A DNA stretch of 64,000 nucleotides from Hymenobacter wooponensis (GTDB lineage Bacteria > Bacteroidota > Bacteroidia > Cytophagales > Hymenobacteraceae). A program made the position numbers and the translations under genes. The notes under the pieces were generated by a model. It saw only the letters and a program-made list of their open reading frames with translations, was not told where the DNA came from and did no database searches. This document shows positions 43,393 to 50,633 of this stretch, one piece after another (position 1 is the first letter of the stretch; each line of letters starts with the position of its first letter). The stretch covers positions 98,518 through 162,517 of the forward strand of contig NZ_SRKZ01000009.1 of the NCBI RefSeq assembly GCF_004745865.1, in the 5' to 3' direction.

Positions 43393-44681
43393 ACCTCGCT
43401 TTTGTTCGCTTGTGGGGCCAGTTGGTCGGCGCCGTGCGCTGGGATGCGGCCCGGTCGCTGGCCACGTTTGCCTATGACCCCGGCTTTGTGAAGTCCGGTC
43501 TGAATGTGGCGCCGCTGCAGATGCCGCTGACGGCCCGCGCCGGCCAGGTGTATTCCTTTCCCCGCCTCAACCCCGACACCTACCACGGCCTGCCCGGGCT
43601 GCTGGCCGATGCGCTGCCGGACCGGTTCGGCAACCAGCTCATCGACGCCTGGCTGGCCACGCAGGGCCGCGCCGCCGCAGACTTCTCGCCGGTGGAGCGC
43701 CTGTGCTACATCGCCAACCGCGGCATGGGCGCCCTGGAATTCGAGCCCCAGGTGGGCAACGTGGCCGGGGCGGGAGCTGAGCCCGTGGAAGTGGCCGACC
43801 TGGTCGAGCTGGCGCAGCAGGTCGTGGGCCAGCGCGAGGCCTTCCACGTCAACCTGCGCGACGAGGCCGCCGACAGCCTGGCGGCCCTGCTGGCCGTAGG
43901 CACCTCGGCCGGTGGCGCCCGGCCCAAGGCCATCATTGCCTTCAACGAAAACAGCGGCGAGGTACGCTCGGGCCAGGTAAAGGCCCCGCCCGGCTTTGGC
44001 TACTGGCTGCTCAAGCTGGATGGCGTGCGCGACCAGGCCCTGGCCGACCCCCAGGATTTCGGGCGGCTGGAGTACGCCTACTACCTCATGGCCACCGCCA
44101 GCGGCCTGCAGATGAGCGAGTGCCGCCTCTACGAGGAAGGGCCGCGGGCCCACTTCATGACCCGGCGCTTCGACCGCACGGCCGCGGGCGAAAAACTCCA
44201 CGCGCAGACCTTGTGCGCGCTGGCCCACTACGACTACAACCAGCCCGCCGCCTACTCCTACGAGCAGGCCTTTCAGGTCATGCGCGACCTGCGCCTGCCC
44301 TACACGGCGGCCGAGCAATTCTACCGGCGGATGGTGTTCAACGTGGTGGCCCGCAACCAAGACGACCACACCAAGAACATCTCGTTTTTGATGGACGCCG
44401 CCGGGCAGTGGCAGCTCGCCCCGGCCTACGACGTGGCCTACGCCTACCAGCCCGGTAACCGCTGGACCAGCCAGCACCAGATGGCCCTGAACGGCAAGCG
44501 GGACGGCTTCACCCGCGCCGACCTGCGGGCCGTGGCCCGGGAGATGAACATCCGCGGGGCCGACGAGCTGATAGACGACGTGCTGCAACAGGTGGCACGG
44601 TGGCCAGAGTTTGCCGCCACGGCCGGCATGAGCGAGGACCGTACTGCCGCAATTGCCAGTGCGCACCGGCAAGTAAAGTAG
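43386..44681 (+). CDS. hipA: HipA-family serine/threonine kinase toxin
   Basis: A 431-residue protein of the HipA family. It has the N-terminal subdomain, the ATP-binding Gly-rich segment LLAVGTSAGGARPKAIIAF, the catalytic loop VVARNQDDHTKNISFL (Asp near residue 326) and the metal-binding APAYDVAYAY. In the family the kinase phosphorylates a translation component such as glutamyl-tRNA synthetase, causing growth arrest. It follows hipB with a 7-nt overlap. All key residues are present, so it appears functional. Confidence 0.93.
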   Translation: MVDLAFVRLWGQLVGAVRWDAARSLATFAYDPGFVKSGLNVAPLQMPLTARAGQVYSFPRLNPDTYHGLPGLLADALPDRFGNQLIDAWLATQGRAAADFSPVERLCYIANRGMGALEFEPQVGNVAGAGAEPVEVADLVELAQQVVGQREAFHVNLRDEAADSLAALLAVGTSAGGARPKAIIAFNENSGEVRSGQVKAPPGFGYWLLKLDGVRDQALADPQDFGRLEYAYYLMATASGLQMSECRLYEEGPRAHFMTRRFDRTAAGEKLHAQTLCALAHYDYNQPAAYSYEQAFQVMRDLRLPYTAAEQFYRRMVFNVVARNQDDHTKNISFLMDAAGQWQLAPAYDVAYAYQPGNRWTSQHQMALNGKRDGFTRADLRAVAREMNIRGADELIDDVLQQVARWPEFAATAGMSEDRTAAIASAHRQVK

Positions 44682-44857
44682 TTGGGAACCGGTCCCTTGT
44701 TGGATAAACCAAGGAAGAATTCTGACCCGTAAGGGTAGTCCGGCTTTTCAATGCGGCCGGTTGTGGAAGTAGTCTTGAGTCTTCCTTGCACGCTGAAGCA
44801 GCTATTCAATAACGGACGGTGAACTACTCGCTATACCTCGTCTTTGTCTTACGCTAA

Positions 44858-44881
44858 TTATTTAAGCGTTTGCTTAAATAA
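44858..44881 (+). promoter_or_regulatory. ArsR-type operator, perfect 10-bp inverted repeat
   Basis: TTATTTAAGC / GCTTAAATAA with a 4-nt centre (GTTT). It covers the -33 region upstream of the ArsR gene at 44913. Size and symmetry match SmtB/ArsR binding sites. Confidence 0.75.
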
Positions 44882-44888
44882 GAAAACA

Positions 44889-44914
44889 ATAACTTTGTAT
44901 AAACTCAAAGTTAT
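44889..44914 (+). promoter_or_regulatory. -7 promoter element within a second inverted repeat
   Basis: ATAACTTTG (44889-44897) and CAAAGTTAT (44906-44914) are perfect inverted repeats. The left arm includes TAACTTTG, a match to TAnnTTTG. The right arm runs into the start codon at 44913. Confidence 0.7.
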
Positions 44915-45281
44915 GGCTGTTTCCTGCATCCGCGTCTTTGCTGACGCTGCCCACATTGAACACAGCAAGCAGCGTCTGGCTGCAGCTGCGCCGGGCATCG
45001 AAGCCATGGCGGCCGTGCTCGCGCTGGCCGGCAACGAGGTGCGGTTGAAGATGCTGTTTCTGCTACTCGACCAGCAGCTGTGCGTGTGCGACCTGGCCGA
45101 TGTGCTGCAGATGAATGTGTCGGCCATCTCCCAGCACCTGCGCAAGCTCAAGGACGGCGGGGTGATTCAGGCCCGCAAAGTGGGCCAGACCGTGTTTTAC
45201 TCGCTGACCCCCGCGCATCAGCCATTGGTGCAGTCGCTGCTATCATCCGTTTCACCCGCCTTGACTGCCGCTGCCGTATGA
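44913..45281 (+). CDS. ArsR/SmtB-family metal-sensing repressor
   Basis: From the ATG at 44913 it has 122 residues. The winged-helix domain carries the sensor motif LCVCDLADVLQM (as in ArsR/CadC, Cys ligands in CVC) and the recognition helix SAISQHLRKLKDGGV. N-terminal Cys (AVSCIRVF) may add a third ligand. It should repress its own promoter and be released by the metal handled by MerTP. Its stop overlaps the MerTP start (ATGA). Confidence 0.9.
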   Translation: MAVSCIRVFADAAHIEHSKQRLAAAAPGIEAMAAVLALAGNEVRLKMLFLLLDQQLCVCDLADVLQMNVSAISQHLRKLKDGGVIQARKVGQTVFYSLTPAHQPLVQSLLSSVSPALTAAAV

Positions 45282-45901
45282 ACCAGCCCGCTTTCACTTC
45301 CTCCAAGTCCCTGGCCAGCACGGGCGTGCTGGCGGCGCTGGCCGCCTCGCTGTGCTGCATCACCCCGCTTCTGGCCATCATTGGTGGGCTGGGCGGCGTC
45401 GCCTCCACTTTCTCGTGGCTGGAGCCCCTGCGTCCTTACCTGGTGGCCCTGACGGTGGGCGTGCTCAGTTTTGCTTGGTACCAACAACTCAAGCCCGCGC
45501 CCGTGGCAGACGATGACTGTGGCTGCCCCGTGCCGGCTAAACCTTCCTTGATGCAGTCACGCGGCTTTCTGGCCAGCGTGACGGTGCTGGCCGGCCTGCT
45601 GTTGACCTTTCCCTACTACAGTGCGCGGTTCTACCCGTCGGCGGCACTCAAACCGGTGACAGCCACCAATACGGCGCCGGTGTGGCAAACGAGCTCCTAC
45701 CGCATCGGGGGAATGACCTGCGAGGCCTGCGCCCGCCACGTGGAGCACGACGTGCAGCAGCTGCCGGGCGTGCAGAGCGTGCGCGTGTCCTATGACCAGG
45801 GCACGGCCCAGGTGCGCTATAATGCCGCCGTGACGCCCGTGGCCCAGATTGAAAAGGCCATCAACGGCACCGGCTATTCGGTGCTGAATCCTTCCCGCTA
45901 A
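45278..45901 (+). CDS. merTP: Mercuric transport fusion protein MerTP
   Basis: A 207-residue protein that joins a MerT-like membrane part to a MerP-like HMA domain. Helix 1 has the MerT Cys pair (LAASLCCITPLLAIIGG), helix 2 and 3 follow, then the cytoplasmic Cys site DDCGCPVP. The C-terminal 65 residues contain GMTCEACARHVEHDVQ. It imports Hg2+ or a related ion in mer systems. No mercuric reductase gene is seen in this window, so the substrate or purpose may differ here (copper uptake, or a partner elsewhere). Confidence 0.88.
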   Translation: MNQPAFTSSKSLASTGVLAALAASLCCITPLLAIIGGLGGVASTFSWLEPLRPYLVALTVGVLSFAWYQQLKPAPVADDDCGCPVPAKPSLMQSRGFLASVTVLAGLLLTFPYYSARFYPSAALKPVTATNTAPVWQTSSYRIGGMTCEACARHVEHDVQQLPGVQSVRVSYDQGTAQVRYNAAVTPVAQIEKAINGTGYSVLNPSR

Positions 45902-46162
45902 ATGCTCCCGGCTATGATTTCCCTCACGCCTTCTGCCCCTACCCCCTTGGTCACGCTGACGTCGGTGCTTACCTGTCCGGTTTGCCAGCATGCCCAAGCT
46001 GAGCAGATGCCCACCGACGCCTGCCAGTGGTTTTACGAATGCACCAGCTGCCACACCGTGCTCAAGCCCCTGGCCGGCGACTGCTGCGTGTTCTGCTCCT
46101 ACGGCACGGTGCCTTGCCCGCCCATTCAGGAGCAGGGCACAGGGGCCTGCGGCTGCTGCTAG
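45902..46162 (+). CDS. Small Cys-rich protein, GDCCVFCSYG family
   Basis: An 86-residue protein starting right after the MerTP stop (a second start, MISLTPSAP, is 4 codons later). It has a zinc-ribbon-like CPVCQHAQAEQ..FYECTSCHTVLKP, then GDCCVFCSYGTVPCPPIQ and a CGCC end. Many such small proteins lie next to merTP genes in Bacteroidota. It may bind Hg or Zn in the cytoplasm; the function is not established. Confidence 0.8.
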   Translation: MLPAMISLTPSAPTPLVTLTSVLTCPVCQHAQAEQMPTDACQWFYECTSCHTVLKPLAGDCCVFCSYGTVPCPPIQEQGTGACGCC

Positions 46163-46204
46163 ATGCCTTTCCTTCGCCTACTCACTCCTTTACCTTTCCA
46201 TCTC

Positions 46205-46417
46205 ATGAAAAATCTCCTGCTTGCCCTGACCCTGTTTGCCACCATCAGCAGCGCCGCGGCCCATGACGGCAAACCCGGCAAAAAGAACAAAAAAGCGGTT
46301 AAAGAAGCCACCATGCAGTGCTCGAAGGACGAGAAGCCCGGGGCCAGCTGCTGCGCCAAAAAGCCAACCACGGCCGCCGTGGTGACCCCGGCTGCTGCGG
46401 AAGCCGTTAAAAAGTAG
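46205..46417 (+). CDS. Small exported Lys-rich protein with a Cys pair
   Basis: The start at 46205 gives 70 residues with a signal peptide (MKNLLLALTLFATISSAAAH). The mature part is very basic with DGKPGKKNKKAVKEA, MQCSKDEKPGASCCAKK and an Ala/Val tail. It is a likely periplasmic metal-binding or structural peptide. It is the last gene of the ArsR-MerTP unit. Confidence 0.65.
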   Translation: MKNLLLALTLFATISSAAAHDGKPGKKNKKAVKEATMQCSKDEKPGASCCAKKPTTAAVVTPAAAEAVKK

Positions 46418-46456
46418 GCTTCTTAGGCAGCGGTTACCATGCGGCCGCATGGACGC

Positions 46457-46493
46457 AAAAAAGCGCCTGACTCGTGAGGTAAGGCGCTTTATT
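46457..46493. terminator. Shared terminator between merTP unit and acr3
   Basis: AAAAAAGCGCCT..AAGGCGCTTTATT hairpin with a 15-nt loop, between the two convergent gene groups. Confidence 0.75.
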
Positions 46494-46513
46494 GTTTGGA
46501 TAGTCTGCCCCCA

Positions 46514-47623
46514 TTACGCCTGCGCAGCCACGCTGTTCCCGTCGTACCAGCGGCGCCGAAACCAGAAGGCTAGGTTGACCAGTGCAATTAGTGCCGGCAC
46601 TTCAATCAGCGGCCCGATTACGCCCGCAAACGCCTGCCCCGAGTTGAGCCCGAACACGCCAATGGCCACCGCAATGGCCAACTCAAAGTTGTTGCCCGTC
46701 GCCGTAAAGGCAATGCTGGCATTCTCGGCGTAATCGGCCCCCAGGTACTTGCCCGCCGCGAAGCTGAGCACGAACATGATGCCGAAGTACAGGGCCAGCG
46801 GCAACGCAATGCGCAGCACATCCAGCGGCACCTGCACGATGCTTTCCCCCTTGAGGCTGAACATGACCACGATGGTGAGCAGCAGCGCTACCAGCGTCAC
46901 GGGACTGATGGCCGGGATGAAGACCTGCTCGTACCACTCATTTCCTTTGAGCCGACGCAACACTAGGCGCGACAGAAAGCCCGCGGCAAACGGAATGCCC
47001 AAGTACACCAGCACGCTCTGCGCGATGTTCCCAATGCCAATGTGTACCGCGTACCCTTTCAGCCCGAAGTAAGGCGGCAGCACGGAGATGAACAGCCAGG
47101 CCAGCAGGGAGTAAAACAGCACCTGAAAGATGGAGTTGAGTGCTACTAGCCCGGCCGCGTATTCACGTGAGCCGTCGGCCAAATCGTTCCAGACCAAGAC
47201 CATGGCAATGCAGCGGGCAATGCCAATCAGAATCAGCCCCATCATGTACTCGGGCTTGTCGGGCAGCAGCCAGATGGCCAGAAAGAACATAAGCAGCGGG
47301 CCGAGTATCCAATTCAGGAACAGCGAGAGGCCAATGATGCGCGTGTTTTTGAAAACCGTAGGCAGCTGCTCGTACTTGACCTTGGCCAGCGGCGGGTACA
47401 TCATCAAAATCAGGCCGATGGCCAGCGGTACGTTCACCGTGCCCACCGAGAAGTAGTTGACTGCATCGTTGACGCCGGGCACGAGGTAGCCCAGGGCCAC
47501 GCCCAGCGCCATGGCTAGGAATATCCACAGGGTCAGGCCCCGGTCGAGACCGGAGAGCTTCTTTTCCGCCAGCGCGGCCGGCGCCGGGGGGGCGGGTGGG
47601 GGTTGATTTAGGATGGTCATCAA
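46514..47623 (-). CDS. acr3: ACR3-family arsenite efflux transporter
   Basis: A 369-residue protein with about ten membrane helices. It shows the ACR3 features: GLILIGIARCIAMVLVWNDLADG (with the conserved Cys in RCIAMVLVWN), NSIFQVLFYSLLAWLF, and YAENASIAFTATGNNFELAIAVAIG. It exports arsenite from the cytoplasm. It is the last gene of the minus-strand ars unit and lies 11 nt after the GNAT gene. No arsenate reductase (arsC) gene is in the unit. Confidence 0.95.
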   Translation of the reverse strand: MMTILNQPPPAPPAPAALAEKKLSGLDRGLTLWIFLAMALGVALGYLVPGVNDAVNYFSVGTVNVPLAIGLILMMYPPLAKVKYEQLPTVFKNTRIIGLSLFLNWILGPLLMFFLAIWLLPDKPEYMMGLILIGIARCIAMVLVWNDLADGSREYAAGLVALNSIFQVLFYSLLAWLFISVLPPYFGLKGYAVHIGIGNIAQSVLVYLGIPFAAGFLSRLVLRRLKGNEWYEQVFIPAISPVTLVALLLTIVVMFSLKGESIVQVPLDVLRIALPLALYFGIMFVLSFAAGKYLGADYAENASIAFTATGNNFELAIAVAIGVFGLNSGQAFAGVIGPLIEVPALIALVNLAFWFRRRWYDGNSVAAQA

Positions 47624-47634
47624 TAGGGGTTGAA

Positions 47635-48129
47635 TTACCCGACGCCGACAGTCAGACTACGACGTTCCATCTGCACCGTGTTGCGCCATACGCCGTGATG
47701 CTGGCCAATCCGTTCGCGGTAGCCAATCACCCGGAATCCCGCCTGCGTGTGCAGACCAATGCTGGCCTTGTTCTCTTCAAACGTGCCGGCCTGCAGCGTC
47801 CAGATGCCGTGGGCTTCCGACTCGGCAATCAGGGCCTGCAGCAGCTGCCGGCCCACGCCTTGCCCGCGGGCTTCCGCCGCGATGTAGATGCTGATTTCGG
47901 CCACCCCGCCATACACGCAGCGCCCCGATACCGGGGAGAGGGCGGCCCAGCCCAGCACCGTGCCGGCCTCGTCCACCGCCACGAGCCGGCTATGGCCCAG
48001 GTGGGCTTTATCCCAGGCTTCCCAGGCGGGGGCCTGCGTTTCAAACGTAGCGTTGCCGGTGGCCATGCCGGCTTCGTAAATGGCCTTCACCGCCGGCCAG
48101 TGGACTTGGGTGAGCGGAACAATAGTCAT
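47635..48129 (-). CDS. GNAT acetyltransferase of the ars unit (ArsN-like)
   Basis: From the ATG at 48129 (MTIVPLTQVHWPAVKAIYEAG) it has 164 residues. The acetyl-CoA site is present as AEARGQGVGRQLLQALI and the C-terminal EENKASIGLHTQAGFRVIGY matches phosphinothricin-acetyltransferase relatives. ArsN proteins of this type acetylate arsenic-containing compounds such as arsinothricin or phosphinothricin analogues. The exact substrate is inferred from context. Confidence 0.85.
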   Translation of the reverse strand: MTIVPLTQVHWPAVKAIYEAGMATGNATFETQAPAWEAWDKAHLGHSRLVAVDEAGTVLGWAALSPVSGRCVYGGVAEISIYIAAEARGQGVGRQLLQALIAESEAHGIWTLQAGTFEENKASIGLHTQAGFRVIGYRERIGQHHGVWRNTVQMERRSLTVGVG

Positions 48130-48142
48130 GGCAGCAAGTGGG

Positions 48143-48916
48143 TTAGTAGGCCTTGCGCAGCATGTCGGCGTATTCGTTGGGCAGCGGCGAGGCCTCCACG
48201 GCCCGGGCTGCTTTCTCCACATCGTACTCCACGCGAATCAACTCCGAGCGCACGCTGTTGGGGTCCGTCAGTTGGGTGTTCTCGTCCAAGTGTACCAGCT
48301 GGTAGGCTGCGCGCGGGTCGCCATCCTTAGGCTTGCCCACCGAGCCGATGTTGAGCGCGTGCCGGTAGCGGGTTTCGCCTTCGTGCTCGTAGGCAAAGGT
48401 GCGATGATACGGCTTGTGCGTGTGCCCAAACAGCATAATGTCGGTGTTGGCCTCCTGCAGTACCCGCAGAAAGCTGGTTTCGGGCCGGTCCTCAAACAGG
48501 TACTCGTTGATTTTGCGCGGCGAGCCGTGCACCATCAGCAAACTCAGCGTGCAGGGCTCTTCCTGAAAGTCCAGGCGCATGTGCTTGGGCAGGTAGCGCA
48601 GGTAGCGCCGCTCCTCCGAGCCTACCACCTGGTTGGTGTAGGCAATGCTTTGCGCGCCCAGGTTTTTCTCCACGTCCGTCTTATAGGCGCAGCCGCAGTT
48701 TTCGCTGGCCAGCCCAATGCCCTGGTCGTAGTTGCCGGCCAGCGTGGGGATGCCGCGGCGGCGCACTTCGTTCACCACTTCGTTGGGCCAGGGTGCGTAG
48801 CCTACCAAGTCGCCCAGGCAGAAAATCATGTCGGGCCGGCGCTGCTCCATATCGGCCAGCACCGCTTCCAGGGCCGGCAGGTTGCCGTGCACGTCGGAGA
48901 AAAAGGCAATCGTCAT
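48143..48916 (-). CDS. Metallophosphoesterase of the ars unit
   Basis: The start at 48916 (MTIAFFSDVHGNLPALEAV) gives 257 residues with the calcineurin-like metal motifs: SDVHGN (5' end), CLGDLVGY, LAGNYD, MVHGSP and FGHTHKPY. It hydrolyses phosphate esters with a dinuclear metal site. Phosphoesterases occur in several ars operons; the substrate is not known. Confidence 0.87.
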   Translation of the reverse strand: MTIAFFSDVHGNLPALEAVLADMEQRRPDMIFCLGDLVGYAPWPNEVVNEVRRRGIPTLAGNYDQGIGLASENCGCAYKTDVEKNLGAQSIAYTNQVVGSEERRYLRYLPKHMRLDFQEEPCTLSLLMVHGSPRKINEYLFEDRPETSFLRVLQEANTDIMLFGHTHKPYHRTFAYEHEGETRYRHALNIGSVGKPKDGDPRAAYQLVHLDENTQLTDPNSVRSELIRVEYDVEKAARAVEASPLPNEYADMLRKAY

Positions 48917-48997
48917 CAGAAAGAAGTCAGAGAGGGCATCGGGAAAGGGCAATCAGCAAAACGGCGCCACCTGGAAAGGAAGCGCCGCGAAGCGGGG

Positions 48998-49456
48998 TTA
49001 GCAGCAACCGCCGCCGGGGGCGCAGGCGGCCACCTGTAACTGGGGCAGCGCAAACTGGTCGCTGGGAATACCGCAGGCATCCTGGGCCAGGCAGGCCGTC
49101 TGTTTCGGCGTCAGCACGAAGTCGGTGCCGTCGAAGGCGAGGCCGAACTTGCCGATGGTGGCCTGCTGGTATTCTACCTCGATGTCCAGGTCGTCACGGC
49201 CCAGGATTTTCTCCGAGAGCTTCAGGATGTGCAGGAATTTCTGGGGTGCTAAGCGGTGGTCGTAGTCGCCGGCTTCCCACAGCTGGAAGTTCGCAACCGT
49301 CTCGCGGCGCTCGGTGCCGCCGCAATCAATGAAGTGCTTGCTCACCAGGCCCACTTCCGTCACATGGAAGTGCGAAGGCAGGTAGTCGCCCGAGGGCAGG
49401 CGGAAATTCACGGCGTCGAGACCCGCGAGGGTCTGCTTCATTTCGGAAATTTTCAT
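48998..49456 (-). CDS. DUF6428 protein of the ars unit
   Basis: A 152-residue protein starting MKISEMKQTLAGLDAVNFRL. It has LPSHFHVTEVGLVSKHFIDCGGTER, the W-rich LWEAGDYDHRLAPQKFL, and ends with Cys residues (CLAQDACG, CAPGGGCC). The family is typical of ars operons of Bacteroidota. The Cys tail could bind arsenite. No enzymatic role is known. Confidence 0.82.
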   Translation of the reverse strand: MKISEMKQTLAGLDAVNFRLPSGDYLPSHFHVTEVGLVSKHFIDCGGTERRETVANFQLWEAGDYDHRLAPQKFLHILKLSEKILGRDDLDIEVEYQQATIGKFGLAFDGTDFVLTPKQTACLAQDACGIPSDQFALPQLQVAACAPGGGCC

Positions 49457-49487
49457 CGGTTAGAAAGACTAGGGTTGAAGAGATGAA

Positions 49488-49838
49488 TTAGCAAGCGCAG
49501 GCGTCGGCCGGCCCACAGGCCGGGCTGGCAGTTGCTTCGAGAAAGAATCCGGTAAACTGTTGATGCACCTGCTTGAGCAGCTCCGTGTTGAGGCAATAGC
49601 AGACCGTCAGCCCGTCAATCTCGCCGCGAATCAAGTCCAGGGCCTTAAGCTCCTGCAGGTGTTGCGAGACAGTCGTGCGAGACAAGGGCAGCTCCGCGGC
49701 AATGTCGCCGGAGATGCAGGTTTGCTTGGAGGCCAGAAACTGGATAATGGCCACCCGAGCCGGGTGCGCCAGGGCTTTGGCCACGCGGGCCAGCTGCTGT
49801 TGCTCTTCGGTAAACGCGGCGATTTTGGCGTAAGTCAT
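49488..49838 (-). CDS. arsR: ArsR-family repressor of the ars unit
   Basis: A 116-residue winged-helix protein with AKALAHPARVAIIQFLASKQTC, the recognition helix SRTTVSQHLQELKALD, and a C-terminal Cys-rich end (CGPADACAC) that can bind As(III). It is the first gene of the unit and has two palindromic operators just upstream. It should repress the unit and be released by arsenite. Confidence 0.92.
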   Translation of the reverse strand: MTYAKIAAFTEEQQQLARVAKALAHPARVAIIQFLASKQTCISGDIAAELPLSRTTVSQHLQELKALDLIRGEIDGLTVCYCLNTELLKQVHQQFTGFFLEATASPACGPADACAC

Positions 49839-49853
49839 AAGTAATTTTGAAAT

Positions 49854-49896
49854 ATGTCGTAAATATACGACATAATATGTCGTATATTTACGACAT
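49854..49896 (-). promoter_or_regulatory. Double ArsR operator
   Basis: Two boxes of ATGTCGTA-N4-TACGACAT at 49854-49873 and 49877-49896, both perfect 8-bp inverted repeats. Their centres are 23 bp apart. The minus strand has TATATTTA (plus 49860-49867) as a possible -7 element within the proximal box. Confidence 0.85.
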
Positions 49897-50018
49897 GAAA
49901 ATTTTAACTTTTGGGATTCTCTCAGAAAACGGAATAAATAGCACGAAAAAGCCTAGAAGGGGCGGTAGGGGCTGAAATTTGCCGGGTGCGCGCTTACTGC
50001 GCCACGAATAGTTGCCCG

Positions 50019-50291
50019 TCAGAAGGCGAGCAGCGCCGGGCCCGGCACTCGGTCCGGTTCCAGCACAACGCCCGTAAAATGCAGGTAGCCGAGTTGTGCA
50101 GCAACGCCCAGGCAGCTGGCTGCGCCCCTGTGCTGTTGAATCAGTGATAGGTCTGCTTTACTGAAGATATACTGTCGGATAAATTCCTTGGGGCTTTCGG
50201 GCAGTGCAAGCAGATACTCGCGCTCTGTTGCGGATAAGGTGGAACGACGGGGCCTAGGCAGCGGGGCGTGGAGGCAGTTCAACGTGTTCAT
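50019..50291 (-). pseudogene. Truncated Tn3-family transposase (N-terminal DUF4158 part)
   Basis: The 90-codon frame has the typical N-terminus of Tn3-family transposases: LSATEREYLLALPESPKEFI, RQYIFSKADLSLIQQHRGAA and LGVAAQLGYLHFTG. It stops after 90 residues where a full transposase has nearly 1000, so it is a remnant. It faces left and marks an old insertion or transposon end near 50 kb. Confidence 0.8.
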
Positions 50292-50633
50292 TCCACGTCA
50301 GTAAAACAAGCCCCCCCAACTGCCCCTGCCTATATATTTATTTGTATAACCCTATTTAGCTCGGAGCTAGCACTCGGCTTGCTACCACTTCATAATAACT
50401 CGCTAAATCATGTATAGCTGGCAGAGGCGCTGGCAGCCAATCGCTATCACAGATGCTTTCAAGACCAGTCATTACCTCGACCAAACAGAATGTGTAAGTT
50501 TGGTGAGGTGGAAACCCCAAATTGGTTTCCCACTGGCAAGCTAGTCGCTAGCTAACCTCACCTGTTAGCACCGTTACGCAACGCTACCTAATGAGGAAGG
50601 CGTTGGCAAGTCCCGTGATTCCAATTATCCATT
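50292..50633. other. AT-rich intergenic stretch
   Basis: No gene or clear promoter is seen; it separates the Tn3 remnant from the GNAT-PIN gene and includes an AT-rich stretch near 50325-50345. Confidence 0.4.

Noticed and set aside
42804..44672. A 622-codon minus-strand open frame across hipBA
   Set aside because: The plus-strand HipB and HipA have clear family motifs and an operator; the antisense frame has none.
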